From assembly GCA_934215475.1 (NCBI GenBank), contig CAKPZY010000014.1, positions 1-46,320 on the forward strand: DNA of 46,320 nt, written 5' to 3'. Position numbers and translations under genes: made by a program. Shown piece by piece: positions 35,067 through 44,065 of this stretch. The stretch comes from an uncultured Ligilactobacillus sp. Its GTDB lineage: Bacteria; Bacillota; Bacilli; Lactobacillales; Lactobacillaceae. The notes under the pieces are model-generated. The model did no database searches. It had not been told where the DNA came from and saw only the letters and a program-made list of their open reading frames with translations. Numbering within the stretch: position 1 is the first letter of the stretch; the number at the start of each line of letters is the position of its first letter.

Positions 35067-35095
35067 TTGCTAAAAGTAAGTGTTAATGCTATTAT
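35067..35095 (+). promoter_or_regulatory. promoter of the FMN riboswitch/ribU transcript
   Basis: TTGCTA (35067-35072), a 17-nt spacer and TATTAT (35090-35095); the start would be about 20 nt before the aptamer. Confidence 0.6.
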
Positions 35096-35118
35096 AACTA
35101 CGAAAAGTAAATATGGTT

Positions 35119-35302
35119 TATCTTCAGGGCAGGGTGAAATTCCCGACCGGCGGTCATAGTCCGCGACCCTTATCTTTCGATGAGGTTGATCTGGTGCAAT
35201 TCCAAAACCGACAGTATAGTCTGGATGAAAGAAGATAGAGTTATACTAAGAAATATAAGTCAGCTCTGTTACCCTGATGTGGTAGCGGAGTCTTTTGTGT
35301 TT
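35119..35302 (+). promoter_or_regulatory. FMN riboswitch (RFN element) with terminator
   Basis: Aptamer 35119-35237: closing stem TATCTTC/GAAGATA, AGGGCAGGGTGAAATTCCCG, ACCGGCGGT, AGTCCGCGACCC and CTGGTGCAATTCC...ACCGAC, all standard RFN parts. The expression platform is the hairpin CTCTGTTACC/GGTAGCGGAG (35264-35290) followed by TCTTTTGTGTTT. FMN excess should terminate ribU transcription. Confidence 0.95.
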
Positions 35303-35352
35303 ACTCTTAGTCAATGAAGATAAGCCTCTAAATTAATTGGGGGGTTCTTATT

Positions 35353-35940
35353 ATGGTTCACAATTCAATGAAGAAATGGGTCATCGCGGCTGGCTTGGCA
35401 GGAATATCTTACATTCTTCGGTTTTTAGCCTTTCCGATCATACCGTTGGTGCCTTATTTGAAAATTGAATTTGCTGATGTTCCTGTAATTCTGGGCTTTT
35501 TCGCCTTGGGGCTGTGGGGAGGCATTGGGATCGGCTTGATTCGTTCTGTGATGTTTTTTATTGTTTCAGGCGTCTCGTTACCCAATTTGATCGATGCTTC
35601 GACCGAATTTGTTTCTACTTTGGCTATTTGCTTACCGATCTACTTTATTTTGCAAGGCAAAGAAGACCCGCGCTTCAAGGATTATTTCTTGGCCGGCTTA
35701 GCAGCGACCTTGACTTTAACGGTCATTTTAGCACTTGGAAATGTGACGATTATCATGCCGGCTTACATTTCAGCTTTAGGTATGAAACTTTCACTACCGA
35801 TCAGCAAGATGGTCCTTTGTGGAGTCATTCCGTTTAACTTGATCAAGGGTATAACTGTTACTGGGGTTTTCTCATTAGCATATATCAAGATGCACAATTG
35901 GTTGGCGGGCAAGGCAGCAGGGCTAAACGCGGCTCGTTAA
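35353..35940 (+). CDS. ribU: riboflavin ECF transporter S component RibU
   Basis: Membrane substrate-binding subunit of 195 aa for an energy-coupling factor riboflavin importer. Six helices with the RibU features FPIIPLVPYLKIEFADVPVILGFFALG near the start and a final SKMVLCGVIPFNLIKG. It works with the shared EcfA-EcfA'-EcfT module, which is not in the window. The FMN riboswitch upstream confirms the substrate class. GGGGGG lies 8 nt before the ATG. Confidence 0.95.
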   Translation: MVHNSMKKWVIAAGLAGISYILRFLAFPIIPLVPYLKIEFADVPVILGFFALGLWGGIGIGLIRSVMFFIVSGVSLPNLIDASTEFVSTLAICLPIYFILQGKEDPRFKDYFLAGLAATLTLTVILALGNVTIIMPAYISALGMKLSLPISKMVLCGVIPFNLIKGITVTGVFSLAYIKMHNWLAGKAAGLNAAR

Positions 35941-35962
35941 TATACGATATAAATAAGTTTGA

Positions 35963-35996
35963 GATCTCTGTCTGGTGTCTGGCAGAGATTTTTTTG
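35963..35996 (+). terminator. terminator of ribU
   Basis: ATCTCTG and CAGAGAT arms (with weak inner pairs) followed by seven T, 23 nt after the stop. Confidence 0.8.
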
Positions 35997-36078
35997 TTAG
36001 CTGCGGTACCTTTGCCAGCTGCTATTGAATCTCTGAGACACTTTATGCTTGGCTTTTAAATGTTATCTGTTATTTAAC

Positions 36079-37485
36079 TTATTTTTTTGAATCTTTGTGA
36101 GCCAACTGGCTATGTTTGATACCATATCCGAGGTACAAGGTAACACCGATGGCAAACCAGACCAGAAAAGCGATCCAAGTCTCTGCTGAAAGCTGGGTCA
36201 GCATGAAAACACACAGTAAAACAGAAATAATTGGCAGCACGGGGTAAAATGGGACCTTAAAGCCATGACTATTTTGAATGTCTTGCCTTTTTCGCAAGGG
36301 AATGATGCCTGCTGACACAAATGTAAAGGCCATTAATGTCCCAATATTGACCAGGTTGGTAAGTTGATTCAAAGACAAAAACCCGCCTGTGAGGCTGATA
36401 ATGATCGTCACCGCCAGCATGGCGTGTTGAGGCATATGTTTCTTTCCCTCGACCTTGCCAAGAAACTTTGGAAACAGACCGTCGCGTCCAACGGAATAGA
36501 TCAGACGTGATGCACTGTAGATCATGGAGACCATCATCGTAAACATCCCTAACATCGCACCGATAGAGATGATACCAGCTGCCCAATTTTGGTGAACTAC
36601 TTGCAACGCAAAAGCAACGGGATTACCGACATTTAACTTGGTATATTTCACCATTCCTGTTAAAACGATCGAGACCAGGATATACAAAAGTGTACAGATC
36701 ACCAGAGTCCCGATGATACCCCGCGGCATATTTTTCTCCGGGTGTTTGACTTCAGCTGCTGCTGCGGAAACACTGTCAAAACCAAGATAAGCGAAAAATA
36801 CGAGTGAAGCACCGGTAAAGACTCCTTTAGCTCCGAATGGGATAAAGGGGGACCAATTTGCCGGTTTGACATAAAAGATACCAACTAATAGGAACAAGAC
36901 AATAATGGCAATTTTGACGACCACTATCAGGTTATTAATTTTCATGGATGCTGCTACGCCCTGTGAGAGCAAAGCAAAAATGCACCACACAATGACCATA
37001 GCGACTAAGTTGAAATATGTGCCGTTTGCGGGATCAAAATAACCGTTTAGCGCCAAAGGTATATGTAAACCGAAACCTGCAATAAAAGAATTAAAATACG
37101 CAGCAAAGCCAGTTGAAACTGCAGCCACCGCCAGCATGTATTCCAAAATTAATGACCAGCCTAAAAACCAGCCGATACCTTCCCCAAAGATCACGTTTCC
37201 AAATGAATAAGCGCTCCCTGCGATGGGCAATGCCGATGAAAATTCTGCATAACACATCGCAGAGGTCGAACAGACAACAGCTGCGAGCACGAAGGATAAC
37301 ACGATCGCGGGTCCGCTGTGTAAAGCTGCCACTGTGCCAGGCAGGATAAAGATCCCCGTGCCGATCACCGCACCAACGCCCATTGCAATCAAATCTGTTG
37401 AACCGAGTGTTTTTTCAAAGTGTTGATCTTCGTCTAAATAACGCGAAAGATCTTCTTTGCGAGTAACTCGTTCCTTTAAATTCAT
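36079..37485 (-). CDS. APC-family amino acid permease
   Basis: Cationic or neutral amino-acid permease of 468 aa with 12 predicted helices. The first helix has the APC glycine-rich unwound motif GVGAVIGTGIFILPG, and the SAMCYAEFSSALPIAGSAYSF segment is typical of the CAT/YfnA group. A FFAYLGFDSVSAAAAEVKHPEKNMPRGI region (TM6 with its loop) also fits that group. The substrate is not readable. The start is ATG 37485, with GGAGGG upstream; the ATG at 37509 lacks a ribosome binding site. Single gene. Confidence 0.9.
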   Translation of the reverse strand: MNLKERVTRKEDLSRYLDEDQHFEKTLGSTDLIAMGVGAVIGTGIFILPGTVAALHSGPAIVLSFVLAAVVCSTSAMCYAEFSSALPIAGSAYSFGNVIFGEGIGWFLGWSLILEYMLAVAAVSTGFAAYFNSFIAGFGLHIPLALNGYFDPANGTYFNLVAMVIVWCIFALLSQGVAASMKINNLIVVVKIAIIVLFLLVGIFYVKPANWSPFIPFGAKGVFTGASLVFFAYLGFDSVSAAAAEVKHPEKNMPRGIIGTLVICTLLYILVSIVLTGMVKYTKLNVGNPVAFALQVVHQNWAAGIISIGAMLGMFTMMVSMIYSASRLIYSVGRDGLFPKFLGKVEGKKHMPQHAMLAVTIIISLTGGFLSLNQLTNLVNIGTLMAFTFVSAGIIPLRKRQDIQNSHGFKVPFYPVLPIISVLLCVFMLTQLSAETWIAFLVWFAIGVTLYLGYGIKHSQLAHKDSKK

Positions 37486-37745
37486 AACTGGACCCTCCAA
37501 CTTTTTCATCGGCCGCTGGTAAAATTAAATGAGATTATTGTTAACTTTATTTAGTCGATTTTTCCAAACAATATACATATGGTTATAACATAAAGGGTTG
37601 TATTATTAAAGAAAGCTTAGAAATATTCTGGCTTATGAAAGTGAGACCATTTTTGAATAACAAAGCCTCAGGCGCCAAGTAGTGTATTTTCTAGGCAGAC
37701 TATTTTGAGAATGGTAGAATTAAACAAAATATTGGGGGAAATGTG

Positions 37746-38342
37746 ATGAAACACGTGGTAGTGATCTGCGGTGCTCCAGGAACAGGTAAAACGACGGTCC
37801 GGGATTATTTGACTCGCAGATATGGAATGCAAAAAATACTAACTCACACGACCAGAGCTAAGAGAGCTCATGAGAAGGACGGCGTGGATTATTATTTTGA
37901 AACAGATCAAACATTTTTCTCACACGATTTCTTGGAACATGTTGAATATGACGGGCATAAATACGGTTCTTCTGTTGAAGGGCTGAGAAAAGCATGGGCT
38001 GCCAGTGAGTGGGCAGTGATCGTTTTAGACACTAAAGGTGCAATTTCATATTTGCATAAGATGCCGGTTGAAACTGAGATATTATACTTGGAGACAAAAG
38101 ACCGCGCCAAGTTGGCGCAGCGCTTGGCTTTGCGCGGCGACAAATCGCACTTGATCGAGAAACGCTTAGCCAGCGTGGAAGCACAGCGGGATCTGCAGTT
38201 ACCGCAAGAATTGCAGGGGCACGTACAAGTATTAGTGAATGATGATTGGGAAAAAACGCAGCATTTTTTGGATGACTGGCTGCACACATTGCGGTGTCAA
38301 GAAGCAGATGATCTTTCCGTTGAAAAAAAAGAAAAACATTAA
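37746..38342 (+). CDS. guanylate-kinase-like P-loop protein
   Basis: Nucleotide-kinase-like protein of 198 aa. P-loop GAPGTGKTT, then HTTRAKRAHEKDGVDYYF, which is the GMP-binding pattern (TTR..R..E.DG.DYYF) of guanylate kinases, and FLEHVEYDGHKYGSS, which fits the family YG motif. The lid and C-terminal part (RLALRGDKSHLIEKRLASVEAQRD) also follow Gmk order. Housekeeping Gmk normally has GPSGVGKGT, so this is probably a second, divergent member. Start at ATG 37746 behind GGGGGAAATGTG; a GTG codon directly before is the alternative. Single gene. Confidence 0.75.
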   Translation: MKHVVVICGAPGTGKTTVRDYLTRRYGMQKILTHTTRAKRAHEKDGVDYYFETDQTFFSHDFLEHVEYDGHKYGSSVEGLRKAWAASEWAVIVLDTKGAISYLHKMPVETEILYLETKDRAKLAQRLALRGDKSHLIEKRLASVEAQRDLQLPQELQGHVQVLVNDDWEKTQHFLDDWLHTLRCQEADDLSVEKKEKH

Positions 38343-38343
38343 T

Positions 38344-38376
38344 TGCGGCCGGCTTTTGCAGACCGTTTTTTATTTT
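38344..38376 (+). terminator. possible terminator of the guanylate-kinase-like gene
   Basis: CGGCCGGC, TTTT, GCAGACCG with internal mismatches, followed by TTTTTTATTTT, directly after the stop. Confidence 0.55.
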
Positions 38377-38497
38377 GCCACCGGCAAGCGCCTTTTGCTG
38401 GAAAAGTAAAAGAAGTTCTTTTTAATGGTTCATCTTTGCAGATTTTCGTGCTATCATTTTGTTTGGTAATAATTACTGTTTAAAGGATGTGGCTGGT

Positions 38498-38923
38498 TTG
38501 ATCGCTGATGCAGTGAGGGTCTTAAAGAATAATAAGTATAAATTGACTAAGCAGCGTCGCAGTTTGCTGGAATACTTGAGTGAAAACAAACATGAATATG
38601 TTGAGATCACTCAGGTTGATAAGCATATGCGACGCATTTATCCGACGATGAGCTATAATACTGTTTACCGCAACTTAAAAGAGTTTGAACAAATCGGTAT
38701 TATTGAAACGAAGAGCCAAACTGGCGGCACACGGGTGAAATATCAGTGCGACTTCAGTAATATGCACCACCACCATTTTATTTGTCGCAATTGTGGGGCT
38801 GTTTTTGAATTGGACGAATGTCCCCTGGATTATTTTCAAGAACAGCTGCCAGGATGTAAGATCGAAGGCCACAGGTTCGAGATCTACGGTATCTGCGCAA
38901 AATGTGTCCGAGAAGGGGCGTAG
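38498..38923 (+). CDS. Fur-family metal-responsive repressor
   Basis: Winged-helix regulator of 141 aa (Fur/Zur/PerR family). The DNA-binding part includes LTKQRRSLLEYL and the recognition helix MSYNTVYRNLKEFEQIGII. The dimer part holds HHHHFICRNCGAVFELDEC and GICAKC, giving the two CxxC pairs of the structural zinc site and a His-rich metal site. PerR-type peroxide sensing is not excluded, and the metal cannot be assigned. The start is the TTG at 38498, 10 nt after AAAGG; upstream in-frame codons add an odd stretch. Single gene; its targets may lie elsewhere. Confidence 0.88.
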   Translation: MIADAVRVLKNNKYKLTKQRRSLLEYLSENKHEYVEITQVDKHMRRIYPTMSYNTVYRNLKEFEQIGIIETKSQTGGTRVKYQCDFSNMHHHHFICRNCGAVFELDECPLDYFQEQLPGCKIEGHRFEIYGICAKCVREGA

Positions 38924-39078
38924 GCTGGTAGGTAAACTAAACCTGACCTTTAAAATTTGGTAAGGATAAAACGAAATGCATGTTAATATCTGGACGATGT
39001 TTATATAATATATTAATAGTGAACAACGCATTAGATAAAACAAATATTATAAATAAACAAAGCAAAGGAGGAGCATTG

Positions 39079-39549
39079 ATGGCTAAAAGGACAGCACCGT
39101 TTATCACGCCATTTGCTATTTTTTCGGCAGTTCTTGCCTTAGGAGCGACAAATGTTGTGGTGAACACGGCCACCCACTCTGCCGAAGGTAAGCCGCGGAC
39201 CGCGGTCGTATCTAGCGTCTCATCAGCATCGAGTAGTTCCAAAATTTCGGATAGTTCAAGTGGATCCGAAAGTTCCTCAAGTGTGAATGAAAGTTCATCG
39301 TCAGAGACGAGTTCAGCAGAATCGGCTTCTTCACAAGAAAGTAACGAAGAGAATTCAACAGCATCGTCAAGCGGTGAGCAAGGGCAGCAAAATGGGAGCT
39401 CAGGCAATAACGATCAAGGACAAAAAGATTCTTCTTCGGGACAAAGCAGTTCGGAAAAGAACTCCTCAAATGAGAATTCCAGCAGTGCCAACAGCAGTGG
39501 AAATAATAATACTCGAGGCACGAACAATCAACAAAATGGACAACAATAA
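39079..39549 (+). CDS. Ser-rich exported or membrane-anchored disordered protein
   Basis: A 156-residue protein: basic start MAKR, one hydrophobic segment (about 7-33), then a low-complexity tail of Ser, Asn, Gln, Glu and Gly (about 45-156). There is no LPXTG or other sorting signal, so it is probably anchored by the N-terminal helix with the tail outside. AAAGGAGGAGC stands 7 nt before the ATG at 39079. It lies 14 nt upstream of the membrane protein gene at 39564, so they form an operon. Function unknown; a spacer or wall-contact protein would fit the composition. Confidence 0.75.
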   Translation: MAKRTAPFITPFAIFSAVLALGATNVVVNTATHSAEGKPRTAVVSSVSSASSSSKISDSSSGSESSSSVNESSSSETSSAESASSQESNEENSTASSSGEQGQQNGSSGNNDQGQKDSSSGQSSSEKNSSNENSSSANSSGNNNTRGTNNQQNGQQ

Positions 39550-39563
39550 GGGGGAGCGTAATT

Positions 39564-40391
39564 ATGTTTAGTCTTATTCAAACGATTGCCGCTTCGCTGG
39601 GTTATGTGAACTTAAGCCCCAAGGTGAAAAATAGGGCATATACTGTTGTGGCAAGTGTCGGCAATTTTTACTTACTTTACGTTGCGTATCGTTTTTTTAT
39701 GAACGGATTTACCGGAAGAGGATCGTTGTTTATCCTGGCGTTTCTGGTGATCGCATATTTTTGCTACCTAAATTTTATGTATTATTTCACTGATAAAAAA
39801 GCTAAGTTTGATATTTCTCCGAAAATTGAGAAGGCTTTACACCTCCGCTCCAAAGATCCATTGAGTGAGCAATCTGCTTTTCATCCAGTCGCAGGTCCGG
39901 GATATATTCAGACAAATGGTATTTTTAAAGACGAAAAGTTTCTGCCGGCATCACTGGAGATTTCAGTTGCGCAAAGCGAAAATATTCAGGCAGTAGCCAA
40001 GGTCCTCAAAGAAGTGGGCTATTTAACGACCGAGTATGCTGGGATGAGTGAAAAACAAATTTTTACTCAGACGCAAAAAACTGGGAAAGAAGTTCCAAAA
40101 CTTACTGAACCCATCGCGCTGCCTTTTTTCGAAATGAAACAGGTTGGAGATCAGCTGTTGATTCGAGGCGGCTTAAATCAAATGAGATCATTTGAACTGG
40201 CGAGTGTCAAAACTGTAGGCTTATTACCAGTGGCTTCCGCTTTGCAGAAATTTGATCTCTTTGCGGCGACAGTGGTTTTAACAGGTGGCCCAGCAAGAGC
40301 GGCTGCACGCCACAGTTCGGTGGAGGTGTCTCATCCTTATAGTATAGATATTCGCGTTGCGTTTAAGGAAAAAGACAAGCCGGTGCGATAG
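39564..40391 (+). CDS. lactobacillus-type membrane protein, DUF6681-like
   Basis: A 275-residue protein with two membrane helices (about 27-48 and 53-76) and a cytosolic or external globular C-terminal part. The start MFSLIQTIAASLGYVNLSP and the NRAYTVVASVGNFYLLYVAYRFFMNG helix match what I remember as the DUF6681 family of Lactobacillaceae; the number should be checked. No function is known to me. GGGGGAGC precedes the ATG. Second gene of a pair with the Ser-rich protein; a terminator follows at 40510. Confidence 0.75.
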   Translation: MFSLIQTIAASLGYVNLSPKVKNRAYTVVASVGNFYLLYVAYRFFMNGFTGRGSLFILAFLVIAYFCYLNFMYYFTDKKAKFDISPKIEKALHLRSKDPLSEQSAFHPVAGPGYIQTNGIFKDEKFLPASLEISVAQSENIQAVAKVLKEVGYLTTEYAGMSEKQIFTQTQKTGKEVPKLTEPIALPFFEMKQVGDQLLIRGGLNQMRSFELASVKTVGLLPVASALQKFDLFAATVVLTGGPARAAARHSSVEVSHPYSIDIRVAFKEKDKPVR

Positions 40392-40509
40392 AGATTAAAG
40401 CACGTGAGACTTAATTGTGAAATTTGCCGAAATAATGAGCGCTGGGAATCGATCCGGTGGAATCAAAAAAATGTTAAATCTTTGCAAAATGAATAGTGCT
40501 TAGAAATTG

Positions 40510-40545
40510 TCCTCCTGATAGCTTTAAAATCAGGGGGATTTTTTA
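40510..40545 (+). terminator. terminator after the DUF6681-like gene
   Basis: TCCTCCTGAT and ATCAGGGGGA arms, 9-nt loop, TTTTTT tail. Confidence 0.88.
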
Positions 40546-40856
40546 CTATAAATAGTTTTTTGCAGGCGACATCAGCCGAGTTTGTTAATGTGCAACCAAA
40601 GTTAAAAGATATATCGATAAATTATTAGAGCATCTTTTTAAACTCTAATTTATTCAAAGCGAATATTACATGCACTAAAAATTTTTAAAAAATTCAGTAT
40701 CCTTTAATGCACGTGATTGTTAGCGCTGACAACACATCTTTAATATTGGATTTACTTATTACTTTCTTGCTTTTATAATATTTATTCTATAAAATTATTA
40801 GTGATTTAACTATCAAATTAGAAATTAGCCATTTAAAATGAAAGCAGGCGGTGTAT
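40546..40856. other. AT-rich gap before the polar amino-acid transporter
   Basis: No gene. I see no T-box or other riboswitch core. The region is very AT-rich from 40600 to 40850, with several possible -10 boxes but no clear -35 pair. Confidence 0.4.
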
Positions 40857-41597
40857 ATGGCAATGATCGAATTCAACCAAGTCAACAAATATTACGGTGA
40901 TTTTCATGCTTTAAAGGATATAAATTTGAAGGTGAATCAGGGAGAAGTGGTCGTTGTGATCGGCCCTTCCGGTTCCGGTAAAAGCACCCTGATCAGGACG
41001 ATCAACGGCCTAGAAGGATTTTCATCTGGCCAACTGATCGTCAACGGTTTGGATCTCTCTAATAAGAAGGCCGATTTAAATGCGCTCCGCCGGGATGTGG
41101 GTATGGTTTTTCAGCATTTTAACCTCTATGACAACAAAACAGTTTTAGAAAACGTCATGCTGGCTCCGCGACTAGTATTAAAGCGGAAAGAAAATGAAAA
41201 TAAAAAGATAGCTATGAAGTACTTGGACCTAGTCGGACTCACTTCAAAGATAGATTCAAACTCGCGCCAATTATCCGGCGGGCAAAAGCAACGCGTAGCG
41301 ATCGCTCGTTCTTTGGCGATGCGTCCCAAAGTTTTGCTTTTCGATGAACCTACCAGCGCACTGGACCCGGAAATGATCGACGATGTGCTCAATGTTATCA
41401 AGAAGATCGTGCAAACAACTGAAATGACAATGGTCGTAGTCACTCATGAGATGGGCTTTGCACGTGAAGTTGCCGACCGGGTGGTGTTTGTTGATGATGG
41501 TCGGATCGTCGAAGATGACCCGACTGAGGAATTTTATAATCATCCCACAGAGGAACGCGCACGCCAATTCTTGAGCAAGATCATAGTCCATAAGTAA
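40857..41597 (+). CDS. glnQ: polar amino acid ABC transporter ATPase (GlnQ type)
   Basis: ATPase of 246 aa for a glutamine/glutamate-type importer. Walker A GPSGSGKST, signature LSGGQKQRVAIARS, Walker B VLLFDEPTSALDP, H-loop VVTHEMGFA. Length and the FNLYDNKTVLENVMLAP segment match the GlnQ/HisP group. The start is ATG 40857 or 40863, both close behind AGGCGG; the GTG at 40851 is inside the ribosome binding site. First of four genes spaced by -4 to 13 nt. Confidence 0.9.
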   Translation: MAMIEFNQVNKYYGDFHALKDINLKVNQGEVVVVIGPSGSGKSTLIRTINGLEGFSSGQLIVNGLDLSNKKADLNALRRDVGMVFQHFNLYDNKTVLENVMLAPRLVLKRKENENKKIAMKYLDLVGLTSKIDSNSRQLSGGQKQRVAIARSLAMRPKVLLFDEPTSALDPEMIDDVLNVIKKIVQTTEMTMVVVTHEMGFAREVADRVVFVDDGRIVEDDPTEEFYNHPTEERARQFLSKIIVHK

Positions 41598-41609
41598 GGG
41601 GGAACAAGA

Positions 41610-42440
41610 ATGGCGAAATGGTTAAGAAAAGCACTTTGTATAGTGGTGCCGGTTTTTTTGCTGACAGTACTTGCAGGCTGTGGTCAAAAAAAGCAAGCAA
41701 ATGTTTATGAAAGAACCAAAGCAGCTAAGAAGATCGTGTGGGGCGTCAAGGCAGATACGCGTCTTTTTGGCTTGATGAATATTAAGACTGGACATATCGA
41801 GGGTTTTGACGTCGACCTGGCAAAAGCTTTAACTAAGCAGATGTATGGGAAAAATGCTAAGTCAGAATTTGTCCAAACGACAGCCAAGACGAAAGTACCA
41901 TTGTTAAAAAATGGGAATATCGACGCCATCGCTGCCACAATGACCATTACACCGGAGCGAGCCAAGATCATTGATTTTACCCAGCCATATTTTGGGGCCG
42001 GCCAATCGCTGTTGGTTAAGAAGGACAGTCCTATAAAAACGATCAAAGATTTGAATAAACCAGGGACAAAAGTCTTGGCTGTTAAGGGAACGACCGCGGT
42101 CGCTAATGTCGCTAAATATGCACCTCAGGCAAGAGTTTTAGAATTGGACGATTATGCGCAAGCATTTACTGCATTAAAGTCGGGGCAAGGAGTTGCGATG
42201 ACTACAGATAATGGTATTTTGTATGGGATCGCTAAAGAAAACCCGGCTTATGCTGTAGTTGGCGGAGCCTTTACCAATGAACCTTATGGTTTGGCCGTCA
42301 ATAAAGGTCAAGGAGTTATGCGCGCCCATTTAGATCGAGCTTTGAATCAGTTACAGGCTAACGGGACATATACCCATTTAGTCCATAAATGGTTTGGAGG
42401 GATCCCTGGCTTTGACGTTAAGGAGGTGGAGGAAAAATGA
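41610..42440 (+). CDS. glnH: polar amino acid ABC transporter binding lipoprotein (GlnH type)
   Basis: Family-3 solute-binding lipoprotein of 276 aa. Lipobox LAGC (Cys about residue 24). IVWGVKADTRLFG, GHIEGFDVDLAKALTKQM, NIDAIAATMTITPERAKIIDFTQPYF and the LAVNKGQG end are typical of glutamate/aspartate/glutamine binders. It lies 12 nt after glnQ with GGGGGA before the ATG; the stop overlaps the first permease by 4 nt. Confidence 0.92.
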   Translation: MAKWLRKALCIVVPVFLLTVLAGCGQKKQANVYERTKAAKKIVWGVKADTRLFGLMNIKTGHIEGFDVDLAKALTKQMYGKNAKSEFVQTTAKTKVPLLKNGNIDAIAATMTITPERAKIIDFTQPYFGAGQSLLVKKDSPIKTIKDLNKPGTKVLAVKGTTAVANVAKYAPQARVLELDDYAQAFTALKSGQGVAMTTDNGILYGIAKENPAYAVVGGAFTNEPYGLAVNKGQGVMRAHLDRALNQLQANGTYTHLVHKWFGGIPGFDVKEVEEK

Positions 42441-43075
42441 TCAGCGTGTTAACAAATAATTGGTCGACATTACTGACAGGCTTTGGCAACACGTTACTGT
42501 GCAGTGTGATAGCGTTATTCTTTTCTTTGATCATTGGTTCTGGTTTTGCGATCTTGGAAACTGTGCCGAACAAAATATGTCGGGCAATTGCCAATGTGTA
42601 CATTGAAATTTTTCGCAATATTCCATTGCTGGTCATCACAATGTTTTTCTATGTCGTTGTTCCCCAATATGTTGCTCCAGTTACAGGGTTTACGGCGGGG
42701 ACGATCGGGTTGACTCTATATACTTCATCGTTTATTGCTGAAACTGTTCGTGCTGGGATCCAGTCGGTCGATCCTGGGCAGATGGAAGGAGCGCGTTCCA
42801 ATGGCTTGACTTATTGGCAGGCTATGCGCTATATCATCTTGCCTCAGGCCTTCAAGCTTGTGATCCCGCCGTTAGGCAATCAGTTTATTAACCTGATCAA
42901 AAACTCGTCGGTACTGGCCTTTGTTGCCGGATTTGATCTGATGTATCAAGGTGACGCCTTAGCTTCGGCTACTTTTGATACCTTTAACACATATTTAGTC
43001 GTGGGTGTCTTTTATTTAATTTTGACGTTGCCGTTGAGTTATTACATGCGTTATTTAGAGAAGAAACTAGCATAG
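42437..43075 (+). CDS. polar amino acid ABC transporter permease
   Basis: HisM/GlnP-type permease of 212 aa, five helices, EAA-like loop QMEGARSNGLTYWQAMRYIILPQAFKLVIPPLGNQ. The N-terminal FRNIPLLVITMFFYVVVP region is standard. ATG overlaps glnH stop. It pairs with the next permease to form the membrane channel. Confidence 0.92.
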   Translation: MISVLTNNWSTLLTGFGNTLLCSVIALFFSLIIGSGFAILETVPNKICRAIANVYIEIFRNIPLLVITMFFYVVVPQYVAPVTGFTAGTIGLTLYTSSFIAETVRAGIQSVDPGQMEGARSNGLTYWQAMRYIILPQAFKLVIPPLGNQFINLIKNSSVLAFVAGFDLMYQGDALASATFDTFNTYLVVGVFYLILTLPLSYYMRYLEKKLA

Positions 43076-43088
43076 GGGGTGAAAAGAG

Positions 43089-43742
43089 ATGTCAATTTTA
43101 AGTCAAGCTTATTCATGGATCAATATTAAGTTTTTATTTGAAGGTTTAGGCGTAACTTTAGAAGTTTCACTGACCTCGATCGTTTTAAGCTTTATTTTTG
43201 GACTGATTTTGGGGATCATTCGTTACGTCGGCTTTAAATACGTGTCTGCTTTCGTCGGTTTTGTAATCGATATTTTACGGAACCTGCCCTTGCTGCTGAT
43301 CATCTTTTTCACCTATTTTGCTTTGCCAAGAACAGGATTGCGGATGTCGCCGATGTCGGCTGCTATTACCGCATTGGTAGTATTTGAGTCAGCCATGTTG
43401 GCGGAGATCGTGCGCAGCGGGATCAGGGCAGTCGATTCCGGTCAAATGGAAGGTGCCCGCTCTACGGGGATGACTTATTGGCAGGCAATGTGGCATATCA
43501 TTTTGCCGCAGGCATTGCTGAAAATGATCCCGCCGCTGGTTTCCCAGTTCATTTCCTTGATCAAGGACACCTCTTTGGCCACGATCATTGTTTTGCCGGA
43601 GCTCTTGTATCGAGCACAGATCATCTACGGCCAAGATACGCGTTACATGCTGCCGATGTATTTGATCATCGCGGTGATGTATTTTGTTGTCTGTTACGTT
43701 TTGTCCTTGGTCGCCAGACGGATGGAAAAGAGTTTTGGTTAG
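43089..43742 (+). CDS. polar amino acid ABC transporter permease
   Basis: Second HisM-type permease, 217 aa, related to the first: LRNLPLLLIIFFTYFALP and QMEGARSTGMTYWQAMWHIILPQALLKMIPP. The two permeases show that the importer uses a heterodimer channel, as in GltJK or AatQM systems, which slightly favours glutamate/aspartate over glutamine. AGGGGGTG lies before the ATG. End of the operon. Confidence 0.92.
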   Translation: MSILSQAYSWINIKFLFEGLGVTLEVSLTSIVLSFIFGLILGIIRYVGFKYVSAFVGFVIDILRNLPLLLIIFFTYFALPRTGLRMSPMSAAITALVVFESAMLAEIVRSGIRAVDSGQMEGARSTGMTYWQAMWHIILPQALLKMIPPLVSQFISLIKDTSLATIIVLPELLYRAQIIYGQDTRYMLPMYLIIAVMYFVVCYVLSLVARRMEKSFG

Positions 43743-43880
43743 CAGAAGAGTATTAGCGGTTGTTCAAATAGTTAGTCTGTGAGGTTTATAGTCGGGGACC
43801 ATTTGTGATTTGATTTTGGGACCATGACGCTGATAATGAATGATATTTAGAGTTAGTAACAAAATACCGAAATTTTTTCA

Positions 43881-43926
43881 GAAACACCTTGATTTGACTT
43901 GTTCAAAGACGTCAGGGGGTTTCTTT
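43881..43926 (+). terminator. terminator after the amino-acid ABC operon
   Basis: GAAACACCTTGA and TCAGGGGGTTTC arms (one A-G mismatch, one G-U) with a long loop and TTTTT; about 140 nt past the last stop. Confidence 0.7.
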
Positions 43927-44047
43927 TTCCAGTTTCAAAAAATGATCACACCATAGCTAAACTTTAATTTTTCACTGACTGCAGAGATCTATAGCACTTA
44001 AAATGATTGACACCACGCAAAATGAAGCCTAAAATCATTGCAATGCG

Positions 44048-44065
44048 AATGAGATTCTTCTCATT
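44048..44065. promoter_or_regulatory. 7-4-7 inverted repeat upstream of dsdA
   Basis: AATGAGATTCTTCTCATT has perfect 7-bp arms around 4 nt. It resembles Fur/Zur-type boxes (AATGA-like arms) but is not a clean match. It lies about 122 nt before the dsdA start. Confidence 0.35.
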
